Positions 1-12,645 of a stretch of 64,000 bases of DNA are shown here, in pieces. The notes beneath the pieces are model-generated. The model did no database searches, had not been told where the DNA came from, and was given only the letters and a program-made list of their open reading frames with translations. Numbering within the stretch: position 1 is the stretch's first letter; every line of letters begins with the position of its first letter. The translations under genes were made by a program, and so were the position numbers. Source of the stretch: Lutraria lutraria (taxonomy: Eukaryota > Mollusca > Bivalvia > Venerida > Mactridae); assembly GCA_964023205.1 (NCBI GenBank), contig OZ026846.1, forward strand, positions 32,322,194-32,386,193, read 5' to 3'.

Positions 1-588
1 CTGACATTTATCCGGACTGTTCTCCACTGTTTATGATTATCAGTTTTCTGTCGTCTGTTTCAATTACATATTCAATTACTTAGCTGTCTTGAACTCCATT
101 CTTACCTGATACATTTATTGTGACAGCTTACATCTTTAAGGACGTTGTCACTGTCAACAATAAAGTTGACGAGTTGTAAGATATATAGTGTAATGTCATG
201 ATGGCATCCAATGCTCCAGAAACTACACATTAGGTTGTATATTTGGCTGCTTAAATTATCAATAAGGCGAAGTGTTTGTATTACTATTATATACATTTAC
301 TTTAAGTGCTTTTTAATTTGCCACTAGTGGTAGGACGAGTGACATCAAGGGCAGGACAAGTGGATTTTGTATGTGACCCTCAAAATATTTTTCGTGCCCT
401 GCTGCATATCATCGTCAAATACTTTCGACTATGTTCAATCTAGAGCGTGCCATAGTGCCATTGACCGCTAAAAATCCAAATGGTGCATTTTCAATAGTGA
501 GTCTGAGGGGCGCAACTGCCGATACCTAATACTTTTGCATGTAAAATTGTAATGACTCCAAAATGATAAGAATTTTATTTTATTTTAG
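1..588 (+). other. API5 intron 1 (3' part); no exon seen
   Basis: AT-rich sequence ending in a pyrimidine-rich tract and AG at 587-588, directly before API5 exon 2. No reading frame here resembles the conserved API5 N-terminus, and I see no repeat or RNA gene. Confidence 0.6.
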
Positions 589-3500
589 CATGAAGAAGAA
601 TTTTTATATATAATCAGTGCAGTGAAGGGTGGACCTGGAGAGAAGAGACTGGCCTCACAGTTTGTAACTAGATTTTTCAAGTATTTCCCAAAACTTGCCT
701 ATCAGGCAATCAATGCTCTGTTTGACTTGTGTGAGGATGATGACATTAATGTAAGTGTGATATATATATGTATATATTTCTGTCTCGTATGCCTGTTACT
801 GATTAAAGTATAATTCACTGTAAAATATTTGGTTATTTAACTGTATAAATCAGTTTTTTTTACTAAGAAAGTGATACTGATAATTGGAAAAAAAGCTATA
901 ATTCTTCCTAAACCAATAAATTTTCACTTTTTCCATTGTGAATATTCCCTAAATTTGTCTCTTTCATGTATTTTCTCCTCATTTAGAAATGCCCACGTCT
1001 TCCCCGGACCCCTTTCCTTAAAAAAAAACACTGTAAATAAAGGCTAGTTGTATAAATATTATTGTATTAATACTATTACTGATATTTTGATTTTTTTCTG
1101 TCATGTAGTGAAGATTTCATCTTACATTTCACTAATGATTTTGCCTAAATATTTTTAATTTTGTATACCCAACATTACAGAATTTCTGATTATTTGTTTA
1201 TTCTCAAGTTGTCTACCATAAACTTTATATGTTGATTGCTTATGTCTTGAAATTGTTTACTTATTGTCATATGTTTTACAGATTCGTAAACAAGCAATTA
1301 AGGATCTACCATCATTGTGTAAAGTAAATGCTGATCATGTACCAAAGATTGCTGAAGCTCTCACCCAGTTGTTACAGTGTGAAGATCCTGTAGAACTTAG
1401 TCTTATACATTCATCTTTGAACCAACTCTTCACAATCAATGCAAAAAGTTAGCCTTTTCGAATTAACAAATTGCTGCATATATACATAAACTACCTACTC
1501 AAAAGTTGACAAGGATCTCTTGCAATATATATTGTAAATGGTCACCAAAGGCAAAATATATTGCTGATTTGCCAATGATGTTGAAAAATAATGCTTGTAG
1601 TAATTGCTTCATAATTTTAATACTACAATTGATTTGATTTAGATTTGGTCATTCAAGCAAGCCAATATTATGTGGCGAGTGCAAAAAATCAAACAAAATG
1701 ATGTCCATTGAAGCGCTTATATTTGATAATTTTATATTTGTATGTTCAGACTATTAAAACATTGAGTTTGTTTTTGGGTTAAAGGACTAGTGAAATATCA
1801 CTTGGAAACTTGTATCAAACAAGTAAAAATAAACAATATGATGTCTGATTTGTCATCTTTTTCTTAAGCTTATAATTCAAATATGACAAAGAATTACATA
1901 TAAATAAGCAATTCAAGTGTGTATGATATTATTCATCACAAATGACACGACATTTAAAGTAACTTTTGGTTAAATTAGGATTTTCAAAGTAGAATTTAGT
2001 ACAATTTTTGTTACTTTGGCTTCTAGCAACTTGTATGTTTAGTCCTTTATGCTGGCTAAACATGTTTTTCATATTTACTTTATTTTTTATATTGTACAAT
2101 TTTAAAGAAAAAGTAATTCATACAGATTATCCAGTTTTAATATTTTATTAATAAAAATGTTTTATTCTGATTGTCAAATTATTTTATAGGTGTATTACAT
2201 GGTATCTTTACACAAGTACACGGAGAGGATGACAAAGTTCGAGACAATGCCATTAAGTTCTTGTTTGTAAACCTGAGAAAATTACCTGAAGATGCACTGA
2301 ACAAAGATGCTCAAGATTATATCGTAGAAGAGTGCAAAAAGGTGATTACACATTTGAATGAAAAAACAACAAGTACAGTCAAACCTGTGTTAGCGGCCAC
2401 GTCTGAATAAAGGCCATTCCTCTGATTATTTAGAACTAAATGACTTCAAAATAAATGTCACCTGTCAATAAGGACCACAATTTGTCTTTCCTAAGGGTGA
2501 CCTTTGTTTTCCAGGGTTGACTATTTTTGTTGACCCGGGACAACTTGGCTGAAAAAACTTGATTGAGTTTGTCTCAAGTATTAATAGTGAGTTGTAAAGT
2601 TCTATGTTTGATCCTCTTAAAACTAGTTTTGCTGTCAACAAGTTAATATAATTGACTACTGCCATCTTCAAGTTAATATATGCCTTGCTTAATTCAATAT
2701 AATTCTGGCTTCATACCTTCAGAACAGGGACGGTTAAATCCAATCTATTTAGTTTACATCTTGTCTGAACATTTTCTTTTCATTGGTTTTTATGTCACAT
2801 CAACAGGTAGTGTTATTTAGTGACTAGTCCAGCTTAAATCTGTGTAGAATCATTGCCTTTCTGTAAACTATCTGGAAAATTCCTCATATATAAAATTAGT
2901 TTGGTCTGGGTAGGATTCAAGCCCACGGTGTTGAGGGGCTAGTGATTACTACTCACAGACTTTATCCACTTGATGATGAAGACCCCTTGACATTCTGTTA
3001 AGGTTAAATGAAAGAGTTATTCCTCCTGTTTTTGCACCATTTTGTTCAATGCAAGCTGTTTAAATTCTTGAACTTTTGTAGGTTTTACAAGATGTTACAA
3101 AAGAAGAATTTATATTCATCATGGAGATTTTGAAAACATTAACCAGTATGAACACTGTGATTGGTAGACAGAATCTTTTGGAGATTGTTACTGAGCAAGC
3201 TGAATTGGACCAACCTTTTCAGGTAAATTCCCCTCTATCTCTGAGATTATTAATGACAAATAGTAAAGATACAAATCAAAGTATATAATGAAAGGTATTG
3301 AGTATTGGGAGTGATCTGCATACTTATATTGTATCCATAGATCCAACTAATAAAATGTTTTGCCAAGGCCATCCTTAAGACTGTTTTGTGAGGATGGCCT
3401 CTATGTCGAAGGGGTTGTGGTTGTTTATTATATCATGATAGTGGTTGGCTATAGCAGGGCCTTTTTTCCAAAAATTGGGAAGGGACCTTAGCCTTTCATT

Positions 3501-6500
3501 TTGGGAAATTCAAGCGCGATTTTTGGCCAAATTGAGGAAAGGTTAGACAACCGAGTTAGAATAGGTTCTACGGTGAGAAAAAGAACTCTTTTTGTCAATT
3601 GTAAGTTTTAAATTAGAATCAATAATGTAACATTTCTATAAATGATGCTAAATATAATATAAGTTTTATTTGCAGAAAATGAAAAATAGATTTAGGGGAA
3701 TCATATATTTTATCAAATTAGAATTTTCAACATCATGTTTTTGGGAATTTCTTTCCCAAAAATGGGAAAAAACAGCTTTCTGCAATCGGGAAGTCACCAA
3801 ATTTTGCCTCTGTTGTAGAAGGAAAAGAAGCCCTGTATAGGGTTTCTTTTAATGTAATACCCATTCGTGTATCTATTTCCAGTTTCTTATTATTGATATT
3901 TTGTGCCTTGGAAAATAATCTTGATTTAACTTAACAATATTTAAGAATAATTTAGTAAGAATGTACACACTAAATGTTGTAGGGGCCTCTAAAAAGGGAT
4001 GTTAAGGAGAAGGTTTTATTTATCTATCTTATCAATAGCTTATCATTGATGTCAGTAGAAGTGAGACAATTTGCTCTATAATACTCTTGTTTACATTTTC
4101 AGTCTTAAAATTTAATTACCTGTTATATTTGTGAGGTAAATTTTATAGAAGATTAGAGATGGTCGGGTATTTTCTTTTTAGGTACCGGTAGTTAAATTTC
4201 AGACTGATACGAAAATTATGTTAATTTTGTTTTCAGGCATCTGATTCTGATGTTGTTGATAGACTGATGTCATGTGTTAAGCAGGCAGCTCCTTTATTTT
4301 CTGTATGTATTTTTGTTAAATATTTCTTAAATTGATATAAATCATTATTTGTTATGTATTTTACATGTTTTTTAGAAGCTATATGTAGTATCTGGGTATA
4401 TTATACAATGAACAATAGTTCAGCTTTTCATAGCTGTTACTCCAAGTAAACATAAAACATAAAACTCTGAAAGTAAAAAAATAACTAGTGACTGTGCTTT
4501 CATAATTCATGTCACTAGCCTTTGTCTATTCTCTTTCAGAAAAATGTGCATTCAAAAGTGTTTGTGACTTACATATGTAACAATGTGTTACCAGGATTTA
4601 CAGAGCTAGCAGCCCCTGAAGAAGGGGTTGATATTAAATTGGACATGTTAAAATTGCTTGCTGAAATATCGGAGCATAATGGATTTAATCAAGAAGAGGT
4701 CCAGACCCCTTTAAAAAATGTGTATGAAAGATTAATAGTAAGTCAAATTAATTTCAGACTGGGAGAAATTTGTGTGATTGTAGTGTGCCAGTGTTATTTA
4801 ATTTCTAGGTTATGTTTATATGTTTTTCATGTATACATCATATTGCCATAAGATAAAATAGTGCTCTTAGCTTCACCTCCCTATTTGTTTGTTACATTAT
4901 TACACTGTGTTCATATCTTTCTTAATGTTACAACTTACAGATTTCACATCAAACTTTATCAGCCCTGAAATTTATTTCCTTTTCTTTTTGTATAAATTGT
5001 TTTTAATTGCAAGAATACTTTTTTTCTCTGGTTAATTTAAGCCTGTGTCAGTTGGATTGATTGGCATTTTAATACAACATTGAATTCTTTTGTTATGTGA
5101 CTATAGATGATGTCATGATGTGTAAATTTGCAGACAATGACTTTTACTGATCACTATTCATTTCTAATCTGTTACAGGACTTTATGCCTCTCCCACCACC
5201 TGATGTGGAAACTGAGGCTGACCTAGCAGAACCTAAACTACAGTTTTCTTATGTGGAATGTTTAATGTATATGTTTCACCAGCTTGGAAGAAAGTATCCA
5301 GACTACCTGTCATCAGATCAATCTACAGACAGATTAAAAGATTTCAGATTAAGGTTTGGCTCAGTTTAAAGTGAACTACAGTCAAGCCTGTGTTGGTGGC
5401 CGCCTCTGAATAAAGGCCATTCTTTTAAAAACTGTCATAGATTATTTAGAACAAAATGACATCCGAATGAATACCAAATGTCTGTAAAGGCTACATTTTG
5501 TCTTTCCTAAGGCAGGTTTGACTGTACAATAATTGATGAAATAGTTTTGTCTAGATTTACCAATTAACCATCAAACAATTGTATAAGGATTTAAATTGCG
5601 TGTTATTGGATTTTTTTCTTTACTATCTAGACAGTTTGTTGGTATCAAATGTGTTTCATTTCTTATACAGCAGTTTTCATTAAGCTTTTCTGTAAGAGGC
5701 CAAACCTTGATTGAAGGAGGCTTTCCATGCTCATTTACAATGTCATAAATGATATATTTGGGATTTTTGTTTCTAAGCAGTCCATTTGGCCTCTGACTGC
5801 CTCTTATTGAAAACACTGTTATATATTTTGTTAAACTTGGAACTGCAAAAAAATAATTCATGATTTTGTGTCTTTGATGAACAATTTGGACTGTACAAAC
5901 ATTTTTATGTAATTAATTACAGGTTGCAATATTTTGCTCGGGGTGTACAGATCTATATCAAACAGTTAAGGTTAGATCTTCAAGGAAGAACTGGTGATGC
6001 TCTTAAATCTGATGAGGTATATGATAAAAAATAATCAACTTTTGATGGATTTTTTTCTGGTTGAAATTGTCTTTTTTCTGATGTAAATGATAAAATGTAT
6101 GTTTTCCGACCGGTGTGATAGAATAAAAAAATGTATCTGCAAACATGAATGATAAATGTCGGATATAACTTAGCCTTTCTTAGTTTTATATGAAAATATT
6201 ACTGTAAAATATCCTACATAATTTTTTCTTTAGTACTGAATCGCTGTATTGGTAAAAATCAGCATTTTTGTGAAAATCTCTATTAAGAAATTTTGCGTTG
6301 TCAAAGAGCTATGATTGTACAGTATTATTTTATGAAATTATTTTATTTCCAGAGTAAGTTAAAAGTGTGTGCATTGAAAGTTACATCCAATATCAATAGT
6401 CTCATTAAAGATTTATTCCACAACCCACCAGCATACAAATGTATTGTGAATCTTTCCTGGAAACCAGCTGTAAGTATTCTTTCCTTTTAATTTAATGTGG

Positions 6501-7987
6501 GCTTGCTCATTCAAGTTATTTGCTAGACTGCTGTTTCCAATTAATGTTTGTCTACTAAACATTTGATTTTAACTTGTCTGATATCAGTGGCTGTTACTGT
6601 ACATCTGTCTTTAAGCTTTGCTTAATTTTGTTGACCAGTCTTCAAAATCCGTCCTAAGGAAATTCGCTTGTTTTGGATTTTCCTCTTTTTTGTCATTCCA
6701 CTAATCACACCCCGGACATGGGATATGTGAATAATTGCATGAATTGATTAACAGTGATTATCACAAAATAGTGAAAACAGTATAAACTGACTAGTTTACA
6801 TGACAAAAATTTCTTTCACTTTGTACACTTCCGATTTTCTCCCATTGGTAAGTGATGTCATGCCACTGATCAATTTGATAATACAGAAGTAGTGGTTAAG
6901 CAAGAATTAAGTTCTCCAATAAAGTTTTATTTCATATATATATAATCATTCTAATAAATTGTATTGATTGTTACTTACTCAATGATTTACAAAAATGGGA
7001 CAGATCTGTGCCTGAACTTAGATTCCATGACAATATTTTGACAGTACAGTGTACTGAACTTCTGACTGGTCTTAGCTTATATACAGCTTATATTTGGTGT
7101 ATTTGACTTTTTTATGTAGAGAATGATTTTATTACAGGTAAAATCTTCTGTACCATCGAGTGGAGGTGCAGCTTCTCAAACAGCGTATGTAAAGTTGATC
7201 TTTCTATCTACACATATTCTTCTATAATTAATACCATCGTCTTCTGATCTGACGCATAGAAATAATAGTTTGTTTCTGGTTACCTGGCCTACCCCATTTT
7301 TTCACTGCAACCCTTGACTTTTAATAAGGTCTGAGGACTGGTACATCTACTTTCTCACATTATTACCTTTCTGGATGCTTTCAAGAGCCAAAAAAGTTCC
7401 CTACCGACCTACCCTACCAACCTACCCTATTTTAAATGGGCATGTAACCAGAAACCAATATTTTTATAAACTGTTATGGAGATGAAGGGTTCAGAGTGTA
7501 ATGAGAAAAAATTACCTTTTTAGCTCAGCTGTTTTTTGAAGAAAAAGTCGCGAAATTGTGATCACTGCTTCTTTGCAAAAACTTTAGTATAGCTCATAAC
7601 TCAGAAATCATGAGGTAACAACATGAAACTTCATAGGTGGATATATCTCACAGGAGGCAGTGGAACAGACAAGTGTTGGCACTGCTTGCGGCGCTCTTGT
7701 TGTTTATTCTTTGGTAAACTGCTATCCATGTGAGTCATTAGCATCTAAAAATATCTTTCTTGATTTATCATTTCAGACAGAAAAGGTTCAACCCTATTAC
7801 ATATGATACAAATGGTGCGTCAAATCCTAAGAAATCAAACAGAGAGGCTCGTCAGCTATATGCTCCTCCCAGTGGCAAGTTTAGTGAGAAGGCTGGAGCT
7901 TTCCGTAATCCACAACAGGGAAATTTCAGTGGTCGTGGAAACAGGGGTCGAGGTCAGGGCTTCAGGGGTCGGGGAAGGCGATTTTAG
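589..7987 (+). CDS. API5: Apoptosis inhibitor 5 (API5/AAC-11), exons 2-12, 5' partial
   Basis: Eleven coding exons join in one frame: 589-750, 1282-1447, 2190-2341, 3082-3222, 4237-4302, 4540-4737, 5178-5353, 5923-6016, 6353-6469, 7138-7184, 7777-7987 (TAG stop). All have AG/GT borders and phases fit, giving 509 residues. The product follows vertebrate API5 along its length: an all-helical HEAT/ARM-like repeat region (for example KGGPGEKRLASQF, GEDDKVRDNAIKFL, EPKLQFSYVECLMY), then LFHNPPAYKCIVNLSWKP. The basic tail holds KKSNREARQLYAPPSGKF and ends in RGG-like repeats (GRGNRGRGQGFRGRGRRF). In other animals API5 is a nuclear protein that binds ACIN1 and FGF2 and suppresses E2F1-linked apoptosis. 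The N-terminal exon encoding about 25-30 residues is not found in 1-588 and must lie upstream. Introns carry SINE, hAT-like and inverted-repeat elements. Function is assigned from family knowledge; the gene structure is read directly. Confidence 0.95.
1531..1585 (+). repeat. Short fragment resembling the 3' tail of the window's LINE
   Basis: In API5 intron 3, a block reading TTGTAAATGG..CCAAAGGCAA, then TATTGCT and ATTTGCCAAT, has the same order of words as the retrotransposon 3' end at about 31258-31305. It is probably a relic of a 5'-truncated LINE of this or a related family, or of a SINE sharing that tail. It is too short to be sure. Confidence 0.4.
2374..2523 (-). mobile_element. MITE family A (TIR ACAGTCAAACCTGTG), API5 intron 4
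   Basis: Starts TACAGTCAAACCTGTG and ends GGGTTGACTA, an imperfect terminal inverted repeat. Inner words AATAAAGGCC and GTCTTTCCTAAGG recur in the copies at 5377, 11068, 34366 and 62736. This copy is inverted relative to 11068. No coding capacity; probably a non-autonomous DNA transposon. Confidence 0.7.
2903..2993 (-). mobile_element. Partial tRNA-derived SINE head
   Basis: Read on the minus strand this gives a tRNA-like head: GTGGATAAAGTCTGTGAG, then CCCCTCAACACCGTGGGCTTGAATCC, which matches the SINE at 14390 in layout (A-box-like stretch, CTAGCCCCTCA block, degenerate B box). Only the head is recognisable. Lies in API5 intron 4. Confidence 0.5.
3455..3835. mobile_element. hAT-like non-autonomous element in API5 intron 5
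   Basis: Begins CAGGGCCTTTTTTCC and ends GGAAAAGAAGCCCTG, a terminal inverted repeat. It is flanked by TATAG on both sides (3450-3454 and 3836-3840). CAGGG...CCCTG ends are typical of hAT elements, though hAT usually makes 8-bp duplications. No transposase ORF inside. Confidence 0.55.
5377..5526 (-). mobile_element. MITE family A, API5 intron 8
   Basis: TACAGTCAAGCCTGTG at the left and CAGGTTTGACTGTA at the right form a near-perfect terminal inverted repeat around a 150-bp body with AATAAAGGCCATTC and GTCTTTCCTAAGG. Same orientation as the copy at 2374. It begins about 20 bp after the exon 8 donor. Confidence 0.8.
7269..7458. mobile_element. MITE family D (TIR TTTGTTTCTGGTTAC), API5 intron 11
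   Basis: Begins TTTGTTTCTGGTTAC and ends GTAACCAGAAACCA, with CCTACCC motifs just inside both ends. A second full copy lies in each unit of the tandem array (33761-33939 in unit 1) and a half copy at 34541-34655. Confidence 0.75.
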
Positions 7988-9406
7988 CATTTGAATGGGT
8001 CCAAGAATGGCAGCGGGTTATATGACCTCTCTTTAAATAATACAATTTTTTGTATCAGTTCAAGATGACTTAACTGATCTCAGCTAGTGTACAGTTGCTT
8101 GGGTGTAAATAGTTTTGAAGTTAAAACTGTAAAAAAACATACTGCGCACTTAAAATAGGAAATACCAATCCTTGGATACTTATTTGACAACAGTTCATGA
8201 GTTGATCAGATGAGTATAACTCTAGGCTGTCAATCATTCCAAAGAGTACATTGAGTGTAGACTGAGATTGCTATCCTTTGGCTAAACATCAAGAAACTCA
8301 TGTACTGTGATAATGGTTCAATTACAGTCCAGTCTGCTATGTTAGTATCGTTCAGTCTTTTTTTCTAACATATATCGGATCTTTTATGACAGTAGAATAC
8401 CTAAAATGTTTGTACATGTCATAAATTTGATTTGTTTTTCAGAATAAATGGATATGAATGCTTTTTGATTGTCTAGTAAAACAAGTCTTTTTTTAGATTT
8501 TGGCAATTTTTAATGTATGTTTTTTTGGTACCATTACATTACATGTATTTAGTGAGATTCAAAGTTTTGACTGTAGAACTTAAAAATTCTGCTAATTTTC
8601 CGATTGAATTATGTTTGATAAATGTATGTGAATCTGTAGTTACACAGATTCAGTGTTCGATGTTGTTAATATCATGGTACGAAATATTGTGATTTCTTTT
8701 AGTGTTTTGTATGTATATAACTCATGTTAAGACTTAAGTTTATTTGCACTTTACTGACAAACTCAAAAAATGAAGATAACTCAAAAAAATTTGTCACAAA
8801 GTCTGGAAAAACCTTTTTTAACAGAAAATGGAAATAAAATGTTTCTTGATAGAAGTATAATTTCATGCTAGGTAAAGGTCAAATTCTGAAGAATAACTCG
8901 GGATCAAATGAACTTTTTTAAATATAGAACTAAGAAAAAATGTTATTGAAAATCTTGAGAAAATTGAACATAGCACACATTTTTAGAAATCTCTTAGCTG
9001 GTTTCCTGTGATGGTTTTTACATCACTTAAATGTGCGTTTGTATATCTAGTGCATTGTTCAGACTAACTCTATGAAGTCGAATCTATCGTCTGAGACTGC
9101 TTTTGGCTAAATATGAATGCTCTTTTATAAGAGGTAGCCTTTATTCAAAGGTGGAATTTTGAAGGCTTGTACTAGAAATACAACTCCTGGTTAATGCATT
9201 TGGTGTATAATTACCATAATAAATGGTCAGGTGTCATTTTTAGCCATAAATTTACTTGTTAAGTGTTTTTCATGTTCATTCACAACCACTTCATGTCTTG
9301 TCATTCAAAATGATATCATTTGGAATAAACATTTTACTTGAATGATTACCTTTGCTTTGTGTGTTCTTCTTCATTGAGACTGTGTGGCCATTTGTAAGTA
9401 TAACTA
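7988..9406 (+). other. API5 3' UTR and downstream intergenic DNA
   Basis: No further coding exon follows the API5 stop. AATAAA hexamers stand at 8443-8448, 8833-8838 and 9324-9329 and are candidate polyadenylation signals; which one is used cannot be read from the sequence. Otherwise AT-rich with nothing recognisable. Confidence 0.5.
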
Positions 9407-9832
9407 GAGCTTTGTCACAGAGGTGACTAATACCCCGCCACCGCTTTGACACTAAAAATGCGATTAGTACACTATATGGCTAACATAAAGGGCACATAAT
9501 TCTAGATCACTGGGCATGTAAATTGTATCTTGCACATCTACAAGTAGTTTGCTCCACAAACATTCATAAGCTGAGAATGCCATTGTACACTATATGGCTA
9601 TGTTCAAGGGCACATAACTCTGAAATGAGTAGATCACTGGGCATGAAAATCGTGTCTCGCACATCTACACTCCATGGTGATGACATATTTCAACTTACAT
9701 TGCAGTCGCTTACGGAATGTGGAAGTAGTTTGCCCCACAAACTTGTGATATAGTATGCGGACGGATGGACCGACCGACCAACCGACAGAGTGACTAATAT
9801 ACCCCCTCTCAAACTTCGCTTGCGGGGGTATT
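9407..9832 (+). mobile_element. MITE family E, long copy with internal duplication
   Basis: Starts GAGCTTTGTCACAGAGGTGACTAATACC and ends CAAACTTCGCTTGCGGGGGTAT; the ATACCCCCGC / GCGGGGGTAT ends are inverted. The middle block (TACACTATATGGCTA ... GGGCACATAA ... GATCACTGGGCATG ... CTCCACAAAC) occurs twice here and once in the copies at 16485, 21545 and 24134. Confidence 0.7.
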
Positions 9833-10565
9833 AAAATGACCGTGATATAATTCATGACTATTTCATTTTAATGTAATGTTTCTTTAAAAAAGGCTTTACA
9901 AGAATACATGTTTTGTGGAGTTTCATGCTAGGGCTATCATGTGCTATTCATTGTACAAGCATGTGTCACTGTTTAGTACAAAAAGGTTTCACAACAGAAG
10001 ACCTCCTTCAAACAATTAGTGCAGTTTGGAACATGAAAAACAAATTATTGGGCATTTCATCTATCTGAACATCACAACAATATATATTCTTTATGGTGGT
10101 CTTGGATGTAAACAATGGTGTTAATGATTACCTCCTACTTGGTAATGGAAATTAGTCTGAAATACTTATTATCATCACACATGTTTCAGTCTACATCAAT
10201 AACAACAACAACGTGAGGCCTTAATTTCTACATTTTATATATATACACACGTTTATTGAAGTCACGTTATTTTATTTACATACAAAACAAAGTTCAATAA
10301 ATAGATATGGACGGAATGTTGTTCAGTCGCACATAATGACACAACTAACAATAGTACACATGCTCTCAAAATATACAGTATTTACAGGAATATAAACAAC
10401 TCAAAAGGCTTGTATGCTGCAATATCACAATTAAACCTTGATAAAAAAGCAATCAATCATTGTAAGCAGTAATATGCAATCTGTTACAAATGCTATTATC
10501 AGCAGAAATTCTGGATTACAGAGACTGAACTTACATACACTTGCACTGCAACATGGAACAGGAAC
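9833..10565. other. Intergenic DNA between convergent API5 and tectonic genes
   Basis: AT-rich, no coding exon. Minus-strand AATAAA (TTTATT on plus) at 10252-10257 and 10271-10276 could end the tectonic transcript, which would give it a 3' UTR of over 2 kb. This is inference. Confidence 0.35.
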
Positions 10566-10744
10566 TACAGTATAACCTCTCCAGAGCGGCCCTCTGTAGA
10601 GCAACAAACTCTCCATAACAACACCTTCAAAATTTCCCTAAGCTGATGTTTACTATCAATTTAACCTCTGTAGAGCAACAACCTTTAAAAACAGTCAATA
10701 TGTGCAGCTCCCACAGGGTGTTGCTCTACAGAGGTTGTACTGTA
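10566..10744 (+). mobile_element. MITE family B (TIR TACAGTACAACCTCT)
   Basis: Left end TACAGTATAACCTCTCCAGA and right end TCTACAGAGGTTGTACTGTA are inverted repeats; internal AGAGCAACAACC motifs repeat. Related copies lie at 22083-22241 and in every array unit (34030-34209 in unit 1). Confidence 0.8.
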
Positions 10745-11067
10745 GTTAAAAAACTGCATGGCAGATGTAGGAAAAGGTATTACTTGGGTCTGTATCAAAA
10801 TTCATTAGCGCTGAACAAGTGTCAGCTAAGGATAGCTATATGACTGGTACTGAATACACCCTAGTAAAAACATCTCTACTAATTAACATACATTAGTTAA
10901 CGCTCTCTAACTTCTTAAAAAGAAAGAAAAACACCTGACACACCACAAAATCCAAAAGTCAAACATCAAAAAAAAAAAATATATAGTCAAATAGTAAACT
11001 TCTTCAAAATGTAGCATATGGACATTTATTTGGGATTACATGGTAAACACAACTGCCTATAAGTTTA

Positions 11068-11231
11068 TACAGTCAGACCTGTGAACAGAGGTCACCCTTG
11101 GGAAAGACAAAATGTGGCCTTTATTTGGAGGGCATTTTGTTCTATATAATCTTTGACATTTTTAAAAGAATAGCCTTTATTAAAAGAATGGCCTTTATTC
11201 GGAGGTGGCTTCTAACACTGGTCTGACTGTT
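11068..11231 (+). mobile_element. MITE family A
   Basis: TACAGTCAGACC at the left and GGTCTGACTGT at the right form an inverted repeat. Inside are GGCCTTTATTTGGAGG and GGCCTTTATTCGGAGGTGG, as in the array and 62736 copies. Lies in the probable tectonic 3' UTR or just beyond. Confidence 0.8.
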
Positions 11232-12172
11232 ATCTTGAAATTTTCAGTAAAAAACTTTGCAAATGAGCACTAAGAAGTCAAAACAGACCAATTATGCACA
11301 CATACACAAGTAACTCCTATACATGTATTTCAATTGTATAATTCTCTAACAAAACAGTCAATCTCACTTCAAGTTTTCTTCAGGCTAAAATCAGCTACCA
11401 TGCAGGTACTATCTAATTATATCAGTTTCAGAAGGCCTGTTAATTTAGAGAACTTAGAAAAACATGAATTCATCATAAATTAAATTAATTTAAGCTACAT
11501 GGAGATTCTTAACATGAAAAAGTCTGAAACAAGATTACGAGTTCATATGATCATATCACTGCTTCAAGATAACAAATTTATGGATTTTCTATAAACTTTC
11601 AAGCACTATTTTAATCCATGATAATGCATTACACAACAATCAAATAAAATCCAACAATGCATACATTAAACAACTTAACCCATATGCCACATTTCCTATA
11701 TCCTGATGGCACAAAATTGCTATTTTCACATTTCAGTAAAATATCAGAATATCAGTGTAGATAATAAAAATATTCATTCAAGACAATGAAGGTTCACTCT
11801 TTAGTTATGAAAATAAAACACAAACATGTAAAAATGTTCAGGAAAAAAATTATAACACCAATTATCACAGTTAGAAGCTCTACCGAGTAGCAATGAAAAA
11901 AGTGGGCAGTTAATCAAAGATAAAAACAAAACTTTAAATCTCAAAAACCAAAATTCTTAAATCAAAATTCTGATATTAATCATGTGAGTTGTACTTAATG
12001 CAGGAGGGTTTCTTTTTCATGATCTTAAAAATAAATAGTTCAAAATGGAAAAATTTTCACGGCGGATGTAGATAACAGAAGTAGTACACAGGTCCACATG
12101 AAAAATTCATGCGCCCAGCAAGTGATGGCCTAGTGGAGTTGAGCAAAGTTCAACTCACAAAAATCTCTACAA

Positions 12173-12412
12173 TATATACTCAGCGTCACTAGAAACTTAC
12201 CACCCTACACACCCCTATATATTTCAAATTTTAACATCCTGTGTAAACTGCTTTATACAATAGTTTATATGACTTGGGTACCAAACTATGCTTATCATTT
12301 TAACAACACTTCACCGAGTGCAATATAAAAAAAATCATATCGATATGTATTTTTGTTAAGGAAATATAGACAAATGTATGGGTGGTAAGTTTCTAGTGAC
12401 GCTGAGTATATA
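12173..12412. mobile_element. 240-bp MITE with perfect 33-bp terminal inverted repeats
   Basis: 12173-12205 and 12380-12412 are exact reverse complements over 33 bp; the core reads CAGCGTCACTAGAAACTTAC. The ends are TATATA, compatible with TA target duplication of a Tc1/mariner-type element. No ORF. The perfect arms suggest recent insertion, downstream of the tectonic stop codon. Confidence 0.85.
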
Positions 12413-12488
12413 AATGAAAATACAAAAGTTTTACATAGCCTATTCAGAACTAGTTATCAAAATAATACACTGAATTTCTAAAATACCT

Positions 12489-12645
12489 GCTGGTGGAATA
12501 GCATCAGGATACTAGATACTTCACATTTGTTAAGAATGTCATTACAAGAGTACATATGATTAGATACTAGCTGGTGGAATAGCATCAGGATACTAGATAC
12601 TTCACATTTGTTAAGAATGTCATTACAAGAGTACATATGATTAGA
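12489..12645. repeat. 81-bp-period tandem duplication over the end of the tectonic CDS
   Basis: The stretch starting GCTGGTGGAATAGCATCAGG at 12489 recurs at 12570 and is identical for about 76 bp. The inner copy carries the last coding codons and the stop (12585-12587); the outer copy is 3' UTR, so the protein is unchanged. Confidence 0.9.

Noticed and set aside
7510..7710. Possible diverged repeat in API5 intron 11 (AGCTCAGCTG ... GGCGCTCTTGTT)
   Set aside because: Resembles repeats I associate with molluscs, but no second copy exists in the window to support it.
7803..7994. Second plus-strand frame over the last API5 exon
   Set aside because: The API5 frame is the conserved one; this is an out-of-frame shadow of the RGG tail.
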